A stretch of DNA of 64,000 nt from Liolophura sinensis. Lineage: Eukaryota; Mollusca; Polyplacophora; Chitonida; Chitonidae. The notes below the pieces were generated by a model that did no database searches, was not told the origin of the DNA, and worked only from the letters and a program-made list of their open reading frames with translations. A program made the translations under genes and the position numbers. Every line of letters starts with the position of its first letter. Position 1 is the stretch's first letter. The stretch spans positions 41,444,458 through 41,508,457 of the forward strand of contig NC_088300.1 in the NCBI RefSeq assembly GCF_032854445.1, read 5' to 3'. This document shows positions 50,184-62,969 of this stretch, piece by piece.

Positions 50184-51890
50184 CTGACGAAAAACATTTC
50201 TTTTTTAAGTCTTTCTTCCATTCCTTTATATTTATATATTTAATTGCGGTTTAATTTACGTGTCAAGAATATTTTTCGTGCAAAACGTCAGTGAGGTTTA
50301 TGGACGAGTTTAGGGGGCCCGCAAAAAAAACCCACTGCGAAATACGCCACAAACCCTCAAACTCAGAGCTACAGCCAAACAAAAGCGGGTTTTAGACCCA
50401 TGCACCGGAGAGGATCAAATTTACTGGCAAATCACACGACGTTCGACTGGCCACAAATGGGGTGCAACAAATATACAAAACAATGAGAGTTACACTGGTC
50501 AAGATTACAAATGTGTGCGCTTGTCTGCCTTATTTGGGCATAAATGTTAATTTTACGCCTTTTACTCAATATTTCTCGTTCACTGAACTTCAAAGTGCAA
50601 CAACAGACAAAACCAGAATGTTTTTTAACTTAATATTACCGCTCAACCCATGCTATCGACTTTGTACAAAAAATCCAAGTAAATTGTAGGCCCTTTAGAC
50701 CGTATGGAAATATAGCTACCATACTTACAGCCATGTGTGAACCAATATATGATATAAACGTCGGCTACAACAGTATTTGTGTAGGAGATGTCTTCACGGA
50801 TTTGAGACAAGCAAGAGCTACAGTATGTTTCCCATAATAACTTCTTAAACCTGAAGTTGAACTCAGACTGGCTTGGCGAGAGGAAAACCTAGATACACCA
50901 TAACAGTGACAAAATATCTGTCAGGCAGAGTTTCCACCACGTTAATAAACATAAAGTTCACCGCCTACACAATCTATACCATGTATATAGCTGTAATGGT
51001 GTCCCTGTTAGTGGTTTTGAAGGACATGCCGGTTAGAGCCTAATACAGCAAGAATTGTATTTCACCGAGTTTGGTATTTTTCAAGTGACACAGTTTGCTT
51101 GATTCAGATTAATTCACTGTCTGTATTGAGCCTTTTAAGATTTTTTTTTTGTAAAGTTTGATAAATGCCTTATTAGAAAAACTAATGTGTTTACATGAAA
51201 AATATCATTTTATGGTCTTAATGTACTTCTGAAAGATCATTTTTAGATGCACATACGGGAACCAAATTTTAGGTGAAATAGAGTAACTTGTGAGTGTGAA
51301 CAGAAATGACAACAGACAAAACATCATGCATTAATACATGTATTCAATAATAATTTAGGCCACCATTTGTAATACACACATTATTTGTAACATTTGGCTT
51401 GACACTTGATTCCTTGCTTTCCATCAAATTATTTTGGAAAATTAGCGCAGGAAGCAGAACAATTTTCATTATCATTATTTCTGCTACATTTTATGATAAT
51501 CACACTCTTTGTGACAATTTCTGACAAAAATGAAATAACGACTTTCAATGCGGGGGCGGAGGGGGAGGAGGCATGGACATGTGGGTGGTGACAGAAAACT
51601 AGGAATGCAGTGTGACTGGCCTTATGTTCTATATACCTATATGTTAATGTATAAGAGAAGGAATTAACTGCTATTAAGTATTTGGATATGCATGTAATAA
51701 TGCTTTGTGCTGAGTAATACTGACATGTATGTATTCTCCACAAAATTAGACTTCCAATATAGTTTTACATTTTTTTTGTAGGGGGGGGAGGGGGGGGGCA
51801 GATACAATAGGAGATTTTGCATGATCAGAATGTAATGCAGAATTATAAAACACTGCCAGAAGAGACTCAATGGTAAAATGAATTTTGACA
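50184..51890. other. Spacer between convergent genes
   Basis: It lies between the 3' ends of the plus-strand meteorin-like gene and the minus-strand MMS19. It has no recognisable coding sequence, a decayed SINE-like tail near 50225-50300, and a G-homopolymer tract at 51781-51798. The MMS19 3' UTR should occupy the right part. Confidence 0.5.
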
Positions 51891-54800
51891 TCATCTTGCT
51901 GACTTCATAGGCTCCCCAAGCAAAAACCTGTAACCATAAAAAACACAGTATTCAATGCGACAAGTGACAAAGATGTCCACAATATCGGATCTTCTTCCTC
52001 TTGAAATTCATTTTCGACCTAATATAACTTCAATACACCCAATCACACAGTATACACATACAATTACACAAGAGAAAACTATACATCAATCTACAACATG
52101 GTATATTTAGTAGACATGATTTCTGATGTATTCCCTGACGATGATTGCAACATCTTCATTTTCTGCGTTCATTCTAGTCAATCTCAGCCGAACAAGAAAC
52201 CTTCTTGATGCATTACTTACCATTCTCCTCTAGCATTGGCCTTGATGCATTACTTACCATTCTCCTCTAGCATTGACCTTGATGTGTAACTTACCATTCT
52301 CCTCTAGCACTCATCTTGATGTGTAATTTACCATTATCCTCTAGCAATGACATTAATGCGTAACTTACCATTCTCCTCTAGCACTGACCTTGATGCGTAA
52401 TTTACTATTCTCCCCTCGCACTGACCTTGATGCGTAACTTACCACTGTCCTCTAGCATTGACCTTGATGTGTAACTTACCATTCCCCTCTAGCAATGACT
52501 GCTTCTTTCCTCACTAGGCGCTTGTGGTCATCCAATGCTGGTTCCAGGGCTCGTATCACCTTTGACTTGTGAGGCATTATCACATGAGGGGGAAGGTGGG
52601 TGAATGAGGACAAACATTTCAAAGCTCCTATCCTCACTTTCTGCGAGGAAATGAAAAGTATTTTAATCTTTCATGTTTGAGTTCCAATGGTCAGGCGATA
52701 AAATAATGCTTGTGTGTAGTATCCGTTTAGTTTAACACAATCAATACATGAGGGAGAAATTTTTAAGACAAAAACAAATTCATAACCACATTTTCTGCTC
52801 AATTTACTTAAATACATATATTTGAATGCTAAATTTTTAGCTGTGACAAGCACCTCTAAAATATCTCTGTTTTTTAGTCAAATTTTTGTTATCCTATCTT
52901 TTGTTCCATGAGTGCGAGATAACATTGACGTTTTGAGGGATGCTGCAGCTCTTATGAGTTTTCACCTGTTATGCATCAGAAACCTATCAACAACCCAAAC
53001 TACTTCATACATGTCCTTCCTACCACATGACCTAAGGTTAATAAAAAATTCTATAAATTTCCTGCAAATTATGTGCCAATGAATAATTTTTTACGTCACC
53101 AGAGATTGCAAAATCTCGCAAAAACTATATCAACACTCAGAATACATGAACATAGTATTACCATTGTTTGACCTTTACATGACAGCTTCAGCAGCTGTGG
53201 CATTAAAGAGTCAACATGTTTGGAGATGAGGTCTGGGGCATCAGTGATCAAACTACGGAGTGTGGACAGGTTGGCTAACTGCAGGTCTATGTCATCACAC
53301 AGCAGGGAGTGCACCATCAAGGGAGCTAACTGCAACAAGTTCAAAATAGTTTCATGTACAGTACAATCATAGCATGAAAGATATTGTTTTTTTAATGGTT
53401 AACAGTATTTTTTAGTATCTAGGATTTTCTTAGTTCAAACAGGAAAAAGTATCAGGCAGTGTATGATGTGATACTTACTGAATATTTCATAAAATCTCAA
53501 AAATGTCAAATTTACAGGCAAAACAAAAAGCATGGAAAGTGACTGAGAACAGATTTTTATAAAAACTTACAGTGTTTGCTTCTGTGAGTAGGACTTGTTT
53601 TGGAACAAATGTCACGAGATGGGACAGAGCCAGCAGGTAGTGCTTCTTGTTATCTGTTTGAAGAGATAATAGCAAAAGTATCTAATTAAAATGGTTCCTA
53701 GCGAAGATCTTCACATCACCGTGGTGTGTACACAAGCAAAACTAAGACCTGAATAACACTATAGGGACAAATGTAAAAAATAAGGAATACATCAATGCAA
53801 AACAGTTTCCAAATATTTAATGTAGATAATATCTGTCATCACACAACAGAGAGTGCACTGTCAGGGGAAATAATTGTAAGAGACACAGAATAAAATCTCA
53901 CCGTGCTGAGTTTTGTTAAAGCCCTGCACAAGTTTGGGCAAGTTTTCAATGAAGATTCTCTGTCTGTACATAAGCTTGACATAAGCTTGTTGAGCCAGGG
54001 TCATTACATCATCACACTCCTGGAGTAGCACCCTAAAACCATCAGCCGCTGTACATCCCAGCTCAGTATCCTCCAGACAAGACACAATCTGAGGGGAAGA
54101 AATGTGGACAATATAATTAGAGGCCACTCAGACAATATAAACTGAGGCTACAAGGACATCATAAACAGAGGGAATATCAACACAAATAGTGATATCATGA
54201 GCATAAACATGAAAAAGATAAACAGAAACAACATAACATGAACACAAACAACATGAACAAGATATGCAGAGGCAACATGAACAGAAGCAACATGAAGAAT
54301 AACGAATGCAACATGAACAACATAAACAAGATACGCAGAGGCAACATGGACAACATGAACAGAGGCAACATCAATAAAATGAACAGAGGCAACATCAACA
54401 AGATGAAAAGAGGCAACATGAACAACATGAACATAAGCCACATGAACAAGATTAGCACACAATCAACATGAAAAGAAGCAACATGAACAAGGAAATCTGA
54501 AGCAACATAAACACAATCAACATGAACAAGACAAACAGATGCAACATCAACAACACTGAGTATTTTAAAGAACAAAACTGTCTTTTTTCAGTAGAGCTAT
54601 ATGTTTTGAATATTTCTTGACACACGTTGCCTATACATGTAAGATGAACCTTGATTGTGTATTTTGTGAAGTTAGCTACGAAATGGTGAGATGCTACTCA
54701 CCTGACTTATGAGGTCACTAGAAAAAGGGTGACCACGCAATACCAAAGCTTTAGTCAACCAGATTATTGCGGTCAAAGCTCTGCATCTCTCACTTTGGTT

Positions 54801-57800
54801 CATTTTTGATGTGACTACTTCGGATAGTCTCCCCTTTAACTTTGACGCCACTGATCCTAACTCCTGCTCTGTAAAATGTAAAACAGAAGTAAACATTGGC
54901 TGCATAAATCAACTTCAGGTCACAGAAAGACAAGAATCAAGCTTTGATTTTGAAGATGAAAAGATTAACTTTCACACTATTTGAGACTATAAACTTTACA
55001 CAATCCCAGACTTTTCCTACTTGAATAAGTAGTCTTACACGTCGCTACCAGCAGTTTCACATATATACTGAGCTCGCTCTGTCCGTTAGAATCAGTGTCA
55101 AATGATGGAATTTTCACCAGTCAGCTCCCAAAGACCACTGGATTGCTTCAGGCACTCATATTCCACACCCTGTCTCAATGTTTTCCCAGTGACAGAGCTT
55201 GGACTCATGGCAAATCATTGTACAACAGCATCAGTCCCTCACAACTAGGCTTATCTGCAAGTGTCTACAACCCCCAACACATTTGGCTGATGACTCACAG
55301 GTAAATGAGTGAGGATTCTTCGGGGCCAGGTTTGTCAGCTTCCCTATTAGCAAAAGTTTCTCACAAACAGATTTAACATCAGATATCTTGTTGACTAGAC
55401 CCCCAATACATTTGGCAGCTGACTCGCAGGTAAATGAGTGAGAATTCTTCAGCGCCAAGTCTGTCAGCTACCCTGTTAGCACAAGTTCCTCACAAACACT
55501 TACCATCAGGTATCTTGTTGACTAAACCTCCAATACACTTGGCTGCTGAGTCACTGGTAGCCGCGTGAAGATTCTTCAGGGCTAGGTCTGTCAGTTTCTC
55601 TAACAGCTCTGCCTCTTCTTTCAGTCTATCCTGTGTGGCCACAGTAACAAATAACACAGGCATGTCCCACATGATCTATTTTTTTTTTTTTTACATAATA
55701 TGAGTAATTACTAAACATGTACTTAAATTTGTTATTTGTTATTATTACTACTAATATTATTACTACTACTTTAAAAACTTTTATTATTACTACGTGTTAT
55801 CACCAATACATACATCAATCATGCTTGAAAGTCCTGACTGGATTTAGAGACATGATCTGGATTCAGCACTGTACCAATACTCAGCATTACATCGTGAACA
55901 GGAAATCAGATTAAACTAATGAGGATTATATCTGAACGTTTGACGGTTCAGAAAACTTTCATCATTTCTGGAAAGAGCACATTAAAACATGTAAACATTC
56001 ACAGTGTTACATTAGGTCAATTGTGATAAATTCAGATTGACCGTTAATATCATTTACCTCTTTAGGTAAGGAGCACACTACTGCAGTCAATACACAAACA
56101 AGCTGAGACTGTTTCCATGGTGATGAAACCTGCAAAAAACAACATCACTGTTAGCACTGCTATCACAACATTTAAGGTAAATCAGTGAAATGAGTTTATA
56201 ACACCAGCAACACCTGGTACATTAGTTTTAGGACTCGGCAATTTCTTTTACTTATTTGACTGGTGCAATGCACTGTGCTCAGGAATACTTACCATACCTA
56301 ATGGCATCCACCATTATAGTTGGAGGAAAATAAGCAGAGCTTTGCGCAAACAATGGCCACCTGCAGGTTGCTGCAGGAGCTTCCCCACATACAACCAGGG
56401 AGTAAGCCAGCATGAGCTGGACTGGAACTCAAAGAGATTGTGTTAGTGAGAACCTTCTGAGTCCTAGTGCTGGGCTAGCATGTTAAACACTTGGCAGGGA
56501 AGACCTACTACTAGGCAGGGCATCTCAATAAAATGTAAGAGAATGGTAACTTCTGGAGAAAGCAACATTAGACTTGAATGGTATCAGGGAGTTACTTAAG
56601 AATGTTTTTTTTATATATTTCAACAGACATTAACATGTAGAAAGTTAATGAAAACTAATTTATCGGAATTTATTTCAATTTATCAGAATATAAATTCCAT
56701 AAACATGTATGTGCATACTTGCAGTCCAATATAGTATTTTTTTCAGCTCGTGAGAAAAATACTTTGTGAATATAAAAAGACTGCTGTGAAAACTAGTACA
56801 AAGAAATTCCCCTGATTACTTACAGAGAGAGGCTGAAATGGCATATCAAGTTTGATATTGTAATCCCTTATAGAGGCAGGCAGGGTCCCTTGTAAAAACA
56901 GATCCACCATAGCAGTGGAGAAGTCCTTGCTCTCACTGAAACACAAGTGTACGTTTTTTGGTACTAAAAATAATATAAAATGAAGAAAAATACTATGGAA
57001 AATCAATAGTATACTGAAAATCAAAATACTGAAATCAATTTGACCTAACATTAAAAAAAAAAATGTTTGAAAGTTACATCTGGTAGCAAGGCTTCCACAG
57101 AGTTAGTCTGTAGGAGACTCATGGATGCAAAATTTCAGCTCAGTACAGAAAGCATTTAATACATGTAAATGGCAATTTAATTACCACACATGAAGACATC
57201 ACATGAATGATTTACATGTCCATGTATGCGAAACCTGAGCTCAATACATGCAATACTTTTGAGATCCCACCTCTAACACTTACCTTAAAACTGATTCCAA
57301 ATCGTAAATTTGTAACACGGGGCGCCAATGATGAAACAGCCGCCTCATGTTATTTGTTACCACCCATAACATTTACCATACTTTTGGTTTCAGTACACAA
57401 GAGGCTAAGATGATGGAACATCCTCTTCATGCCACTGTCCTTTACCCGTATGCAAAATGTGCGATCAATACAGGCAGTACTTTCTAAGATACCCTCCCTA
57501 ACATTCACACTAGTATTGCTCTTACTGTGATAGAATGCGAACAATCCGGGCATTACATTAGTTATGCTGTACTTTGGATATTAGCCAAGATAAACTTTAC
57601 CTGTAGAACACCTGTTCACCGTATTTGACAGAAGAGAAAAAAAACAACTCCTGAAAACAGTATACATGTAAGTAAAAAAAACCATTCACATTAAATTTGA
57701 AAACTTTGTCTTCTTACCTTTTAACACTGCTTTCTAGATTATTTCTGTCAATCCACATGTTTCCCAATGTTAACATATACGAGATAGTGCTGCCTCAGTG

Positions 57801-60800
57801 GATCATTAGCCAAAGACATGTCATGACACCTTAACCTGTCACAGCATAATGACACTGACAACTGGCTGACCAATACTTGCCCTGTCCCATTTATGTGGAG
57901 TGCCCAGCTAGACAGACACATACAAATAATTAATATTCCTATATACCCCTATCAATGAATTACCTTTTCGAGAGCTTTGTCATTAAAATCTGTACAGCTT
58001 TTGCGACGTTCTTCACAGCAGCATCAGAGTGGAGGAGAGAGCTAGTCTGAGGTTGGACGGCCTGGCTGACCAGGAGTCCTACCAGTTCAGGGATGGTGAC
58101 GGACAGACAGTACTGGACCACGGAGGCAGAGGTCATCATCTTCTCCATCACACGGTATATACACTCACACACACACACAGCACAGTCCTCCATGTCACCA
58201 CTATTGGATTCTGTTGACACAAAAGTTACAATCGTCAACATGACTACTTATAATGACAAACACACACCTGCACAACCTAGAGTCACTAAGCAGGGCCTCA
58301 GGAGGAGGGTATTTCACCCGAAGTTTGGAATGCAAAATTACACTCTCAGAAGCACATACAAGCCTAAAAATTATAATTTTCATTTCTCCACATAAGTTTT
58401 CATGAGAACAAATTGACCCAACTTCACAAATAACTCTTTAAGGTACCCTACAGCATAGGTGAATTATTCAGTATCAAACAAAACGTGTCACTTAAAAAAT
58501 GTTTAACTCTGAATGAAATACAGTACTTCATATAAATGTACAGTGTTCAACTGATATAAGCTGCCTTATTATAATTTATTTATTTCTGATGACCCAACGT
58601 CCAGAAGACAAAATAACCTGAGTCTATGATGCTACATGCAAGACAGAGATAATAGTAAATCTGCAAGATTGTACCAAAATACGTGCCCATGTAAGAGCGA
58701 AAAAGTTAAAAGCATGAAAGAGATAACTTTTAAGACAGATGTAAACATAAAAAGAAACAATGTCAGTTTAAGACGAGTATGGATAATATGTGACACTATT
58801 ATAAACAGATTAAAGGATTAAACTGTGTGCTTGTTATGTAATACTAACCTCTGGATAAGTATTTCAGATACTTAATAAATTCTGGCAGTACATTAAGTAC
58901 AATATTTTCATGTGTTGCTATGGATACCATGGTCTGCAGACAGAAGACATTGTTACACAATGAAGGATTTTGTCCATCAGTTTCCATGTGAACTACAATG
59001 AAAGAAGCATGACACATTGAACAGTGATTATCAAGCAATAAATACTAATAAATAAATAAACCGCATGAACGATTTAAATTTATATCTTGAAATTTCCTTA
59101 TTTCTAATATTCACATTTTAACAGTGATTTGAAACAAACTACATACTGAAAAAGTTTGTCTTACTTGGATATGCATGGATACTCAACAGATGTAAGAAAG
59201 ACCAACTGGCCTGTTTTAAATCAACCCACAGACGGAGAGTTTTACTGTCTGCCACTTTTCCAGAGTAAGTAATAATGAAAGGGGAGAAGAATTCATTACA
59301 TTAAGGTGTAAGTAGAGTTGATTAAATTAATTTTGTTCATATTTACAAAGTTGATGCGTGATATATATTCCATGTACTTCTTTATACTGGTAAATTATCT
59401 TCCCTTGATACAGGAAACCAGACAATTGTCTGTGAACACTAAAGGCACCTGACTTCACTCACCTGATTCTGCATGAAGGGAGTTAACCAGAGCTGGTATC
59501 ACTCTGTCTACGACCACAGAAGGGGAGGAGGCCCTAAACATGACAAGCTGTGTTCACTCGATGCCCTGTAAACACACAAATACATGCACAACGGCAAGAT
59601 CTACAAGTACATGTATGTCTCTCCTGATGTATGTCTCTCAACACAAAAATCTTACTGGATATATAATTTGATTGGTATGTAACATCATACTAAAAAAATT
59701 ATGACTTATATGACAGCCGTCCGGTTAATGGGTGGGGAAATTGGAATGGGAAGGGTTAATTCCCAACCTTATCCATGTACCTGATGTAAACTACAAACCT
59801 TATCAACGTACTTGATGTAAACTACCAGCATTATCCTTGTACCTGAAGTAAATTACCAGCCTTATCCTTGTACCTGATGTAAACTACCAGCCTTATCCAT
59901 GTACCTGATGTAAACTACCAGCCTTATCCACGTACCTGATGTAAACTACCAACCTTATCCACGTACCTGATGTAAACTACCAACCTTATCCATGTACCTG
60001 ATGTAAACTACCAACCTTATCCTTGTACATGAAGTAAACTACCAGCATTATCCATGTACCTGATGTAAACTACCAGCCTTATCCACGTACCTGATCTAAA
60101 CTGCCAGCCTTAACCACGTACCTGATGTAAACTACCAGCCTTATCCACGTACCTGATGTAAACTTCCAAACTTATCCACGTACCTGATGTAAACTACCAG
60201 CCTTATCCACGTACCTGATGTAAACTACCAGCCTTATCCACGTACCTGATGTAAACTACCAGCCTTATCCACGTACCTGATGTAAACTTCCAACCTTATC
60301 CACGTACCTGATGTAAACTACCAGCCCTATCCACGTACCTGATGTAAACTACCAGCCTTATCCACGTACCTGATGTAAACTACCAGCCTTATCCTTGTAC
60401 CTGAAGTAAACTACCAACCTTATCCACGTACCTGATGTAAACTACCAGCCTTATCCATGTACCTGATGTAAACTTCCAACCTTATCCACGTACCTGATGT
60501 AAACTACCAGCCTTATCCACGTACCTGATGTAAACTACCAGCCTTATCCACGTACCTGATGTAAACTACCAGCCTTATCCACATACCTGATGTAAACTAC
60601 CAGCCTGAATCCACGTACCTGATGTAAACTACCAGGCTTATCCACGTACCTGATGTAAACTACCAGCCTTATCCACGTACTCCACACACACACACAAATT
60701 TAAAGCAGCAGCCAAAACAGCAAACACTTGATTCAAGCATGCAACTGCACTGGTCAACAGTCTGATGGTCACAGGACAACAGTGCTTTAACCATCTCAGC

Positions 60801-62946
60801 CAAGGTAATACATGTAACTTCCTTACTCACATGAATCTGGTGCAGGACATTTGGGTGTTGTTCAGAACACAGGTATGAACGTTTCATTAACTCCAAATGT
60901 GCCTACAACATTTACAGCATACTTCAGGTCACCATTCTGTTCAGGAACATGCCTAATTATAACATTTAACACAGTACATGGACTACCTGAGTGTGGCATC
61001 TGTATCTGTGAGGACTAGTCCAGTCAAATGATCGGCCATCAGCTCCTGGTCTGCTGTACTAAGAAGCTTAGCTGACATCATGGCAGTCAGGCAGGTGACA
61101 GCATGCAGGCGTAATTCTGGGATGCTGCCCATAAGTAGATTGCAACATAACGTGAAAAGCTGTTCCTTGTACTTTATTAACGGGTTATCCACTGTAATAA
61201 AATAATATGAATTTTAAAAACTGCAACAATGGAATAGAAATAAAGCTGAAAATCACCTTTTTTAGATTAGATTCTGTTTTCACGATTTTCCTATTTTTCT
61301 AGGCTTTCTGATCATGTAATTATGTCTTTAACAGGAAGACAGGAAGTTGCCAGGATAGTTCACAAATTAGATATTAAAATTTTGAAGTTTTTATCTTAAC
61401 TTTTATACCCTCCTCCAACATTGAAAAAAGATTTGCCTGTCTACATGAAATTATACCATAATTGTTATTTCATGCAGTGTTTGAAGACTTATCATACCTG
61501 TTGATCTGTTGAGCACATTGGTGTATCTACATGATTAGTAGTACTAACCTTCTGTTGTGAAAGTGAAGTTATTGGAGAGTTTCACAAAGTTCTGTACAAC
61601 ATTTAAAATGGCTGTTCTTTCTGTGACCTGCAGAGAAATGTTTCAACCAGTTTAGTTAAAACTAATCATAAATGTCAACCATCACATTTAGTATTATGAT
61701 TATTAACATCTGAGCAATCCAAGACTTTTTCGTCCCAGTACACATGTCCTAAATGACTGAATGGCACTACGAAGATAAGCAAACAGTTTTTTAAGCAGAA
61801 ATTGTGTATTTGCCACAAAACTTCACCCAACAAATTGAATATTTAGAGGCAAATAAAAGTCATAAAATATTACTTTTGGAGCCAAAATTTAGATTTTCCC
61901 ATTTGTACCTTCCAAACAAACTTCAAAATACCTTCTAAGATCAACAGATCTGTCAAAATCAAGCAACATAAGTAACTTGGTCATGGACAAAACTGTAGGT
62001 CATTTACAGTACCTGGAAAAGTTTTACAGAAGTTTCTTAACATGAAACACACCCTATGGTAATCTGCAGCAACAATGAACATCACAACTCTGATTCCAAA
62101 CAGGTATAAAATGGATATGGTGATAAGCTCAATGGATATGGTGATAAGCTCAATGGATACGGTGATTAGCTCAATGGATATGGTGTTAAGCTCAGTGGAT
62201 ATGGTGATTAGCTCAATGGATATTGTGATTAGCTCAATGGATATTGTGATTAGCTCAATGGATATGGTGATAAGCTCAGTGGATATAGCATAACGCTCAA
62301 TGGATATGGTCACTGACAAAACATATATGGTGCCTGGCCAAATGGATATGATGATTAGCCAAATGGAAAAGGCCACTTGCCCAGTAGTTAGGGTGGCTGG
62401 CTAAATTGATAGAGTGACTTGCCAAATGGCCATAGTCACTTTCCAAATAGGAATGGTGACTGGTCAAGCGACACGGTGACTGGCCAAATGGATACGGTGA
62501 CTGGCCAAATTGATAGGGCCAAATGGATAGGGCCAAATGGATATGGTGACTGGCCAAATGGATACAGTGACTGGCCGAATGGATAAGATGACTAGCCCAC
62601 AAAATGTGACAACTAGCCCAGTAGATAAAGTGGGTGGTTAAATTGATAGAGTGATTGGCCAAATGGCTGCAGTGACTTTCCAAATAGATATAGTGACTGC
62701 TCAAATATTTATGGTGACCTTGAGCATTAGGACATACTTGCAAATCTAGTACTAAGAAAATAAAATCAAACAGTCCAGAAGCAGCACCTACCTGTGTATG
62801 AGACGAAAACTGCTCCATCAGTGTTGGCATGACAACCTGGGCTATTTTACAGAAGGCTGGGTCAGAACTTCCTCCCATGGCCTGTAGCATACGAGCAGTA
62901 GGTGCAAACAAACGCAGACCTGGCTCCTTTAGGGCTACCCTACAAT
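51891..62946 (-). CDS. MMS19: MMS19 cytosolic iron-sulfur assembly component, C-terminal 670 aa (partial)
   Basis: Fifteen in-frame exons, 5' to 3': 62792-62946, 61549-61627, 60987-61191, 59463-59533, 58849-58992, 57964-58210, 56824-56935, 56058-56129, 55504-55630, 54702-54868, 53902-54088, 53571-53653, 53162-53329, 52480-52640 and 51891-51927. MMS19 is a HEAT-repeat scaffold of the CIA targeting complex (with CIAO1 and CIAO2B/FAM96B) that delivers Fe-S clusters to DNA polymerases, helicases such as XPD, and primase. Signatures matching human MMS19: LTKALVLRGHP, TAADGFRVLLQECDDVM, YRQRIFIENLPKLVQGF, LSTLRSLITDAPDLISKHVD, and the C-terminus HKRLVRKEAVIARGEW followed by FLLGEPMKSAR. The split Trp codon (TG|G) joins 52480 to a tiny last exon at 51927. 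Human MMS19 is ~1030 aa, so about one third lies beyond 64000. Many introns hold minisatellites, and one exon is duplicated. The remainder of 62947-64000 shows no certain exon. Confidence 0.95.
52195..52499. repeat. 37-bp array duplicating the MMS19 penultimate exon tail and donor
   Basis: Eight units of ~37 bp; the one at about 52476-52494 is the real exon end and the other seven lie downstream of it in the intron. On the minus strand the unit reads GCTAGAGGAGAATGGTAAGT then TACGCATCAAGGTCAGT, that is, exon codons (ARGEW) plus the 5' splice site AATG|GTAAGT. Six of the eight keep GGTAAGT (plus-strand ACTTACC); two carry GTAAAT. Confidence 0.9.
54180..54560. repeat. Degenerate 15-18-bp minisatellite in an MMS19 intron
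   Basis: Many units around AACAACATGAACAGAGGC and AACATGAACAAGAT. Unit length is mostly a multiple of 3, so both strands show artificial ORFs with repeated Met-Asn or hydrophobic residues. Confidence 0.8.
55265..55480 (-). pseudogene. MMS19: Two decayed extra copies of an MMS19 exon
   Basis: The functional exon (55504-55630) encodes LTDLALKNLHAATSDSAAKC IGGLVNKIPDG. Downstream at intervals of ~127-129 bp are copy B (about 55375-55467: LALKNSHSFTCESAAKCIGG then LVNKISDV) and copy C (about 55270-55338: LAPKNPHSFTCESSAKCVGG, then diverging). Copies B and C share SHSFTCES/PHSFTCES, not present in the real exon, so C came from B or the reverse. The donor GATG|GTAAGT became GATGTTAAAT in B, and an in-frame TAG precedes its exon part. 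They appear non-functional. Confidence 0.8.
56238..56497 (-). mobile_element. SINE family A, near full length, in an MMS19 intron
   Basis: Read on the plus strand it runs TTATTTGACTGGTGCAATGC, GCATCCACCATTATAGTTGG, CACCTGCAGGTTGCTGCAGG, TAAGCCAGCATGAGCTGGAC TGGAACTCAAAGAGA and GTGCTGGGCTAGCATGTTAA. This is the reverse complement of tail, body and tRNA-like head. It lies between exons 56058-56129 and 56824-56935. Confidence 0.75.
59755..60682. repeat. 31-bp minisatellite in an MMS19 intron
   Basis: About 29-30 units of CTTATCCACGTACCTGATGT AAACTACCAGC with few variants (CATG for CACG, AACC for AGCC). It lies in the intron joining exon 60987-61191 to exon 59463-59533. On the transcribed strand every unit contains CATCAGGTACGTGG, a good donor-like CAG|GTACGT. 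Confidence 0.95.
62095..62720. repeat. 21-bp minisatellite grading into degenerate copies, MMS19 intron
   Basis: About ten well-conserved units of GATATGGTGATAAGCTCAATG (62095-62315), then diverged units around GACTGGCCAAATGGATACGGT as far as about 62720. It lies between exons 62792-62946 and 61549-61627. Confidence 0.9.
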
Positions 62947-62969
62947 CTGTGAGAGAGCAACAGCAGTTC

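Noticed and set aside
52476-52478. TAA after RGEW as the MMS19 stop codon
   Set aside because: The TAA lies inside a strong donor (AATG|GTAAGT), and splicing to 51927 restores FLLGEPMKSAR, which matches the human C-terminus FLLG.
54195-54575. Overlapping minus ORFs with hydrophobic repeats resembling membrane helices
   Set aside because: They are translations of the 15-18-bp AACATGAAC repeat.
59755-60682. CRISPR-like array
   Set aside because: Units are contiguous with no unique spacers, and the locus is an animal intron.
60669-60896. Minus-strand ORF with LMKRSYLCSEQHPNVLHQIH as an MMS19 exon
   Set aside because: Flanking exons 60987-61191 (ends phase 2) and 59463-59533 (starts phase 2) join directly in frame; this ORF fits neither phase.
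62297-62740. Continuation of the minus ORF below exon 62792-62946
   Set aside because: The donor CACAG|GTAGGT at 62792/62791 ends the exon; the rest is translated 21-bp repeat.
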